From an uncultured Actinomycetes bacterium (GTDB lineage Bacteria > Actinomycetota > Acidimicrobiia > Acidimicrobiales > Ilumatobacteraceae), in assembly GCA_903858075.1 (NCBI GenBank), contig CAIOHI010000327.1, positions 1 to 7,848 of the forward strand: DNA of 7,848 nt, in the 5' to 3' direction. Positions 6,926 through 7,848 of this stretch are shown in pieces. Each line of letters opens with the position of its first letter. Position 1 is the stretch's first letter. A program made the position numbers and the translations under genes. The notes beneath the pieces are model-generated. The model saw only the letters and a program-made list of their open reading frames with translations, ran no database searches and was not told where the DNA came from.

Positions 6926-6941
6926 CCAAACGATCATGTGG
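6926..6941. promoter_or_regulatory. Candidate TetR operator 2 (upstream of the cupin gene)
   Basis: CCAAACGATCATGTGG is an imperfect dyad centred on GATC (12 of 16 positions match its reverse complement). The left part, with two more bases at 6924-6925, repeats the AACCAAACGATC of the TetR/synthetase region, in the opposite orientation. It begins 11 nt after the synthetase stop and precedes a weak -10-like TAAAGT at 6955-6960, so it would cover the -35 area of a cupin promoter. It is inferred to bind the same regulator as operator 1. Confidence 0.5.
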
Positions 6942-6974
6942 TAACGTTTTTCTGTAAAGTTCGTCAATCAATTT

Positions 6975-6979
6975 GGGGG
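6975..6979 (+). promoter_or_regulatory. Ribosome binding site that fixes the cupin start
   Basis: GGGGG lies 5 nt before ATG 6985. The upstream in-frame TTG at 6973 overlaps the front edge of this G-run and has no site of its own, so the ATG is preferred. Confidence 0.55.
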
Positions 6980-6984
6980 TCAAA

Positions 6985-7521
6985 ATGCCACTCGGCTTAG
7001 CAAAACTCGAAAAAATTACAGCAGACATTCAGAGCAATGACATTGACTGGGTTGAAGTGGCAGATGGTTCGTACTTCAAAGTACTCACCGTGCACGTACC
7101 CACAAATACTGTTGCATACGGTTTCAAAATGGATCCGGGTGCGCCCGACTTCCCATCGCACTTCCACATTTGTCGTGCAATGGCTTGGACAGTGAAGGGT
7201 TACTTCGGTTACCGCGAAGGCGACAACCGCATTGAAACAGGCATGTTCTCGTATGAAGCTGCTGGTTCATTCCACACACCATTCAGCGATTGCCCAGAAG
7301 GTTTCCAGTCATTGGGAATTTTCGAAAGCGACACCGATGTGTTGTTGCAAAACCACGCTGAGGCAGACCCACGTTCAGAGCGCATTGGCGACCTCACCGT
7401 GAGCGACTTCATTGGTTGGGCTGGCGAGTCATCGCACGTCGTGCACGCCGATGGTTCCACATCAGGCAACCCAACATTCAAGTACGACTTCACCAGCGGT
7501 ATCAGCGCTTTCGATAAGTAA
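6985..7521 (+). CDS. Single-domain cupin, possibly a three-histidine dioxygenase-like metalloprotein
   Basis: A 178-residue protein with one cupin barrel. Motif 1 is PSHFHICRAMAWTVKGYFGY (57-76) with metal ligands His59 and His61; motif 2 is YEAAGSFHTPF (90-100) with His97. The Glu that most cupins place between the second His and the end of motif 1 is absent. This three-His arrangement is known in the 2,4'-dihydroxyacetophenone dioxygenase-like cupins, which cleave C-C bonds with Fe(II). The likeness to that family is by motif only; a sensor, isomerase or non-catalytic cupin is possible. There is no signal peptide. The C-terminal 40 residues (about 139-178) lie outside the core barrel. It follows the acyl-CoA synthetase and shares its candidate operator, so it is probably in the same pathway. 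A strong terminator follows. Confidence 0.85.
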   Translation: MPLGLAKLEKITADIQSNDIDWVEVADGSYFKVLTVHVPTNTVAYGFKMDPGAPDFPSHFHICRAMAWTVKGYFGYREGDNRIETGMFSYEAAGSFHTPFSDCPEGFQSLGIFESDTDVLLQNHAEADPRSERIGDLTVSDFIGWAGESSHVVHADGSTSGNPTFKYDFTSGISAFDK

Positions 7522-7534
7522 TTTTCGTTGAGTG

Positions 7535-7551
7535 CATCTCGCTGTGAGATG
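7535..7551. other. Small hairpin in the cupin 3' untranslated region
   Basis: CATCTC (7535-7540) pairs with GAGATG (7546-7551) around the loop GCTGT, extendable by one G-U and one A-T pair. It is followed by A residues, not T, so it is not an intrinsic terminator on the plus strand. It lies 13 nt after the cupin stop and just before the true terminator, and may stabilise the mRNA 3' end. Confidence 0.4.
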
Positions 7552-7561
7552 TAAAAATCTG

Positions 7562-7599
7562 AAAGTGGGGGCGGAGAAATCCACCCCCACTTTTTATTT
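7562..7599 (+). terminator. Rho-independent terminator after the cupin gene
   Basis: AAAGTGGGGG (7562-7571) pairs perfectly with CCCCCACTTT (7584-7593). Inside the 12-nt loop GG and CC can pair further. The stem runs into a T-rich tract TTTTTATTT (7591-7599). It ends the synthetase/cupin transcription unit and separates it from the P450 gene. Because its left arm begins with AAA, it may also work weakly on the minus strand. Confidence 0.93.
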
Positions 7600-7626
7600 G
7601 AGAAGCTGTCAATAAGAGTGGGCGCA

Positions 7627-7848
7627 ATGACTACACCGGTGTTCGATGAAAATTTAATGTGCGATTTTGCGGTGCGTGACCCCTATGGGTATTTCGCCGA
7701 ACTCCGCGAAAACGACCCCATTCACTGGAACCCAAAGCACAAGGCGTGGATCATTACGCGCTATGACGATGTCACGGCAACCATTAAGAACCCGCATCTC
7801 ACGGCATCGCGCATTGAACCATTTCGCCAGGCTGTTTCGAAGTCGGCA
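7627..7848 (+). CDS. Cytochrome P450, N-terminal part (3' end cut by window)
   Basis: The first 74 residues of a bacterial soluble P450 monooxygenase. The segment DPYGYFAELRENDPIHWNPKHKAWIITRYDDVTATIKNPHLTA (18-60) is the characteristic N-terminal region: helix A with YxxxxxLRxxxPxxW, the beta-1 strands ending in WIITRYDDV, and the following helix B start. There is no membrane anchor, as usual for bacterial class I P450s, which need ferredoxin and reductase partners. The haem-binding Cys and the I-helix lie outside the window. The ATG has only a weak AAGAG upstream. Only 27 nt separate it from the terminator T-tract, so its promoter must overlap the terminator or it has a very short leader. 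Hydroxylation of a lipid, terpenoid or steroid would suit the neighbours; the substrate is unknown. Confidence 0.9.
   Translation, partial: MTTPVFDENLMCDFAVRDPYGYFAELRENDPIHWNPKHKAWIITRYDDVTATIKNPHLTASRIEPFRQAVSKSA

Noticed and set aside
6973..6984. Upstream TTG start for the cupin
   Set aside because: It overlaps the G-run that serves as ribosome binding site for ATG 6985.
7535..7558. CATCTC/GAGATG hairpin as a first terminator
   Set aside because: It is followed by A residues on the plus strand; the T-tract belongs to the next stem-loop.
1..7848. Mobile element, CRISPR array, tRNA or defence system
   Set aside because: No transposase or integrase, no short regular repeats, no cloverleaf and no recognised defence gene were found.

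Overview
The window looks like chromosomal DNA from an actinobacterium with a base composition near 50% GC (judged by eye). A member of the Acidimicrobiia, such as a freshwater or marine Ilumatobacter relative, would fit. The basis is the gene mix: SDR, lipid-type thiolase, TetR, acyl-CoA synthetase, cupin and P450, together with a lineage-specific protein of unknown function. The taxonomic call is inference, since no rRNA or marker gene is present.

Layout, left to right. (1) Bases 1-1733 hold two tandem paralogous short-chain dehydrogenases on the minus strand; the left one runs off the window. They are about 76% identical over the 233 shared residues (hand count). (2) Bases 1834-3302 hold a plus-strand pair of genes overlapping by 4 nt: a 114-residue hypothetical protein and a 375-residue protein. 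By eye the larger one reads as two DNA-sliding-clamp-like domains followed by a YbjN/TY-Chap-like domain. This is the least explained part of the window. (3) Bases 3306-5248 hold a minus-strand TetR regulator followed by a thiolase-superfamily enzyme, a likely two-gene operon. (4) Bases 5352-7521 hold, divergent from the TetR gene, an AMP-forming acyl-CoA synthetase and then a small three-histidine cupin, closed by a strong intrinsic terminator. (5) From 7627 a cytochrome P450 begins and runs off the right edge.

How the genes fit together. The TetR/synthetase intergenic region and the synthetase/cupin intergenic region share the 12-mer AACCAAACGATC, on opposite strands. In each place it lies in a GATC-centred dyad. 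This suggests one regulator, most simply the local TetR protein, controls its own operon, the synthetase and the cupin. The enzymes (CoA ligase, thiolase, SDRs, P450, cupin dioxygenase-like protein) would suit catabolism of a lipid, terpenoid, steroid or aromatic acid. The substrate cannot be read from the sequence. No gene-free stretch exceeds 300 bases; the longest gaps, just over 100 bases, are described as regulatory regions. I see no tRNA, rRNA, CRISPR array, insertion sequence or attachment site.
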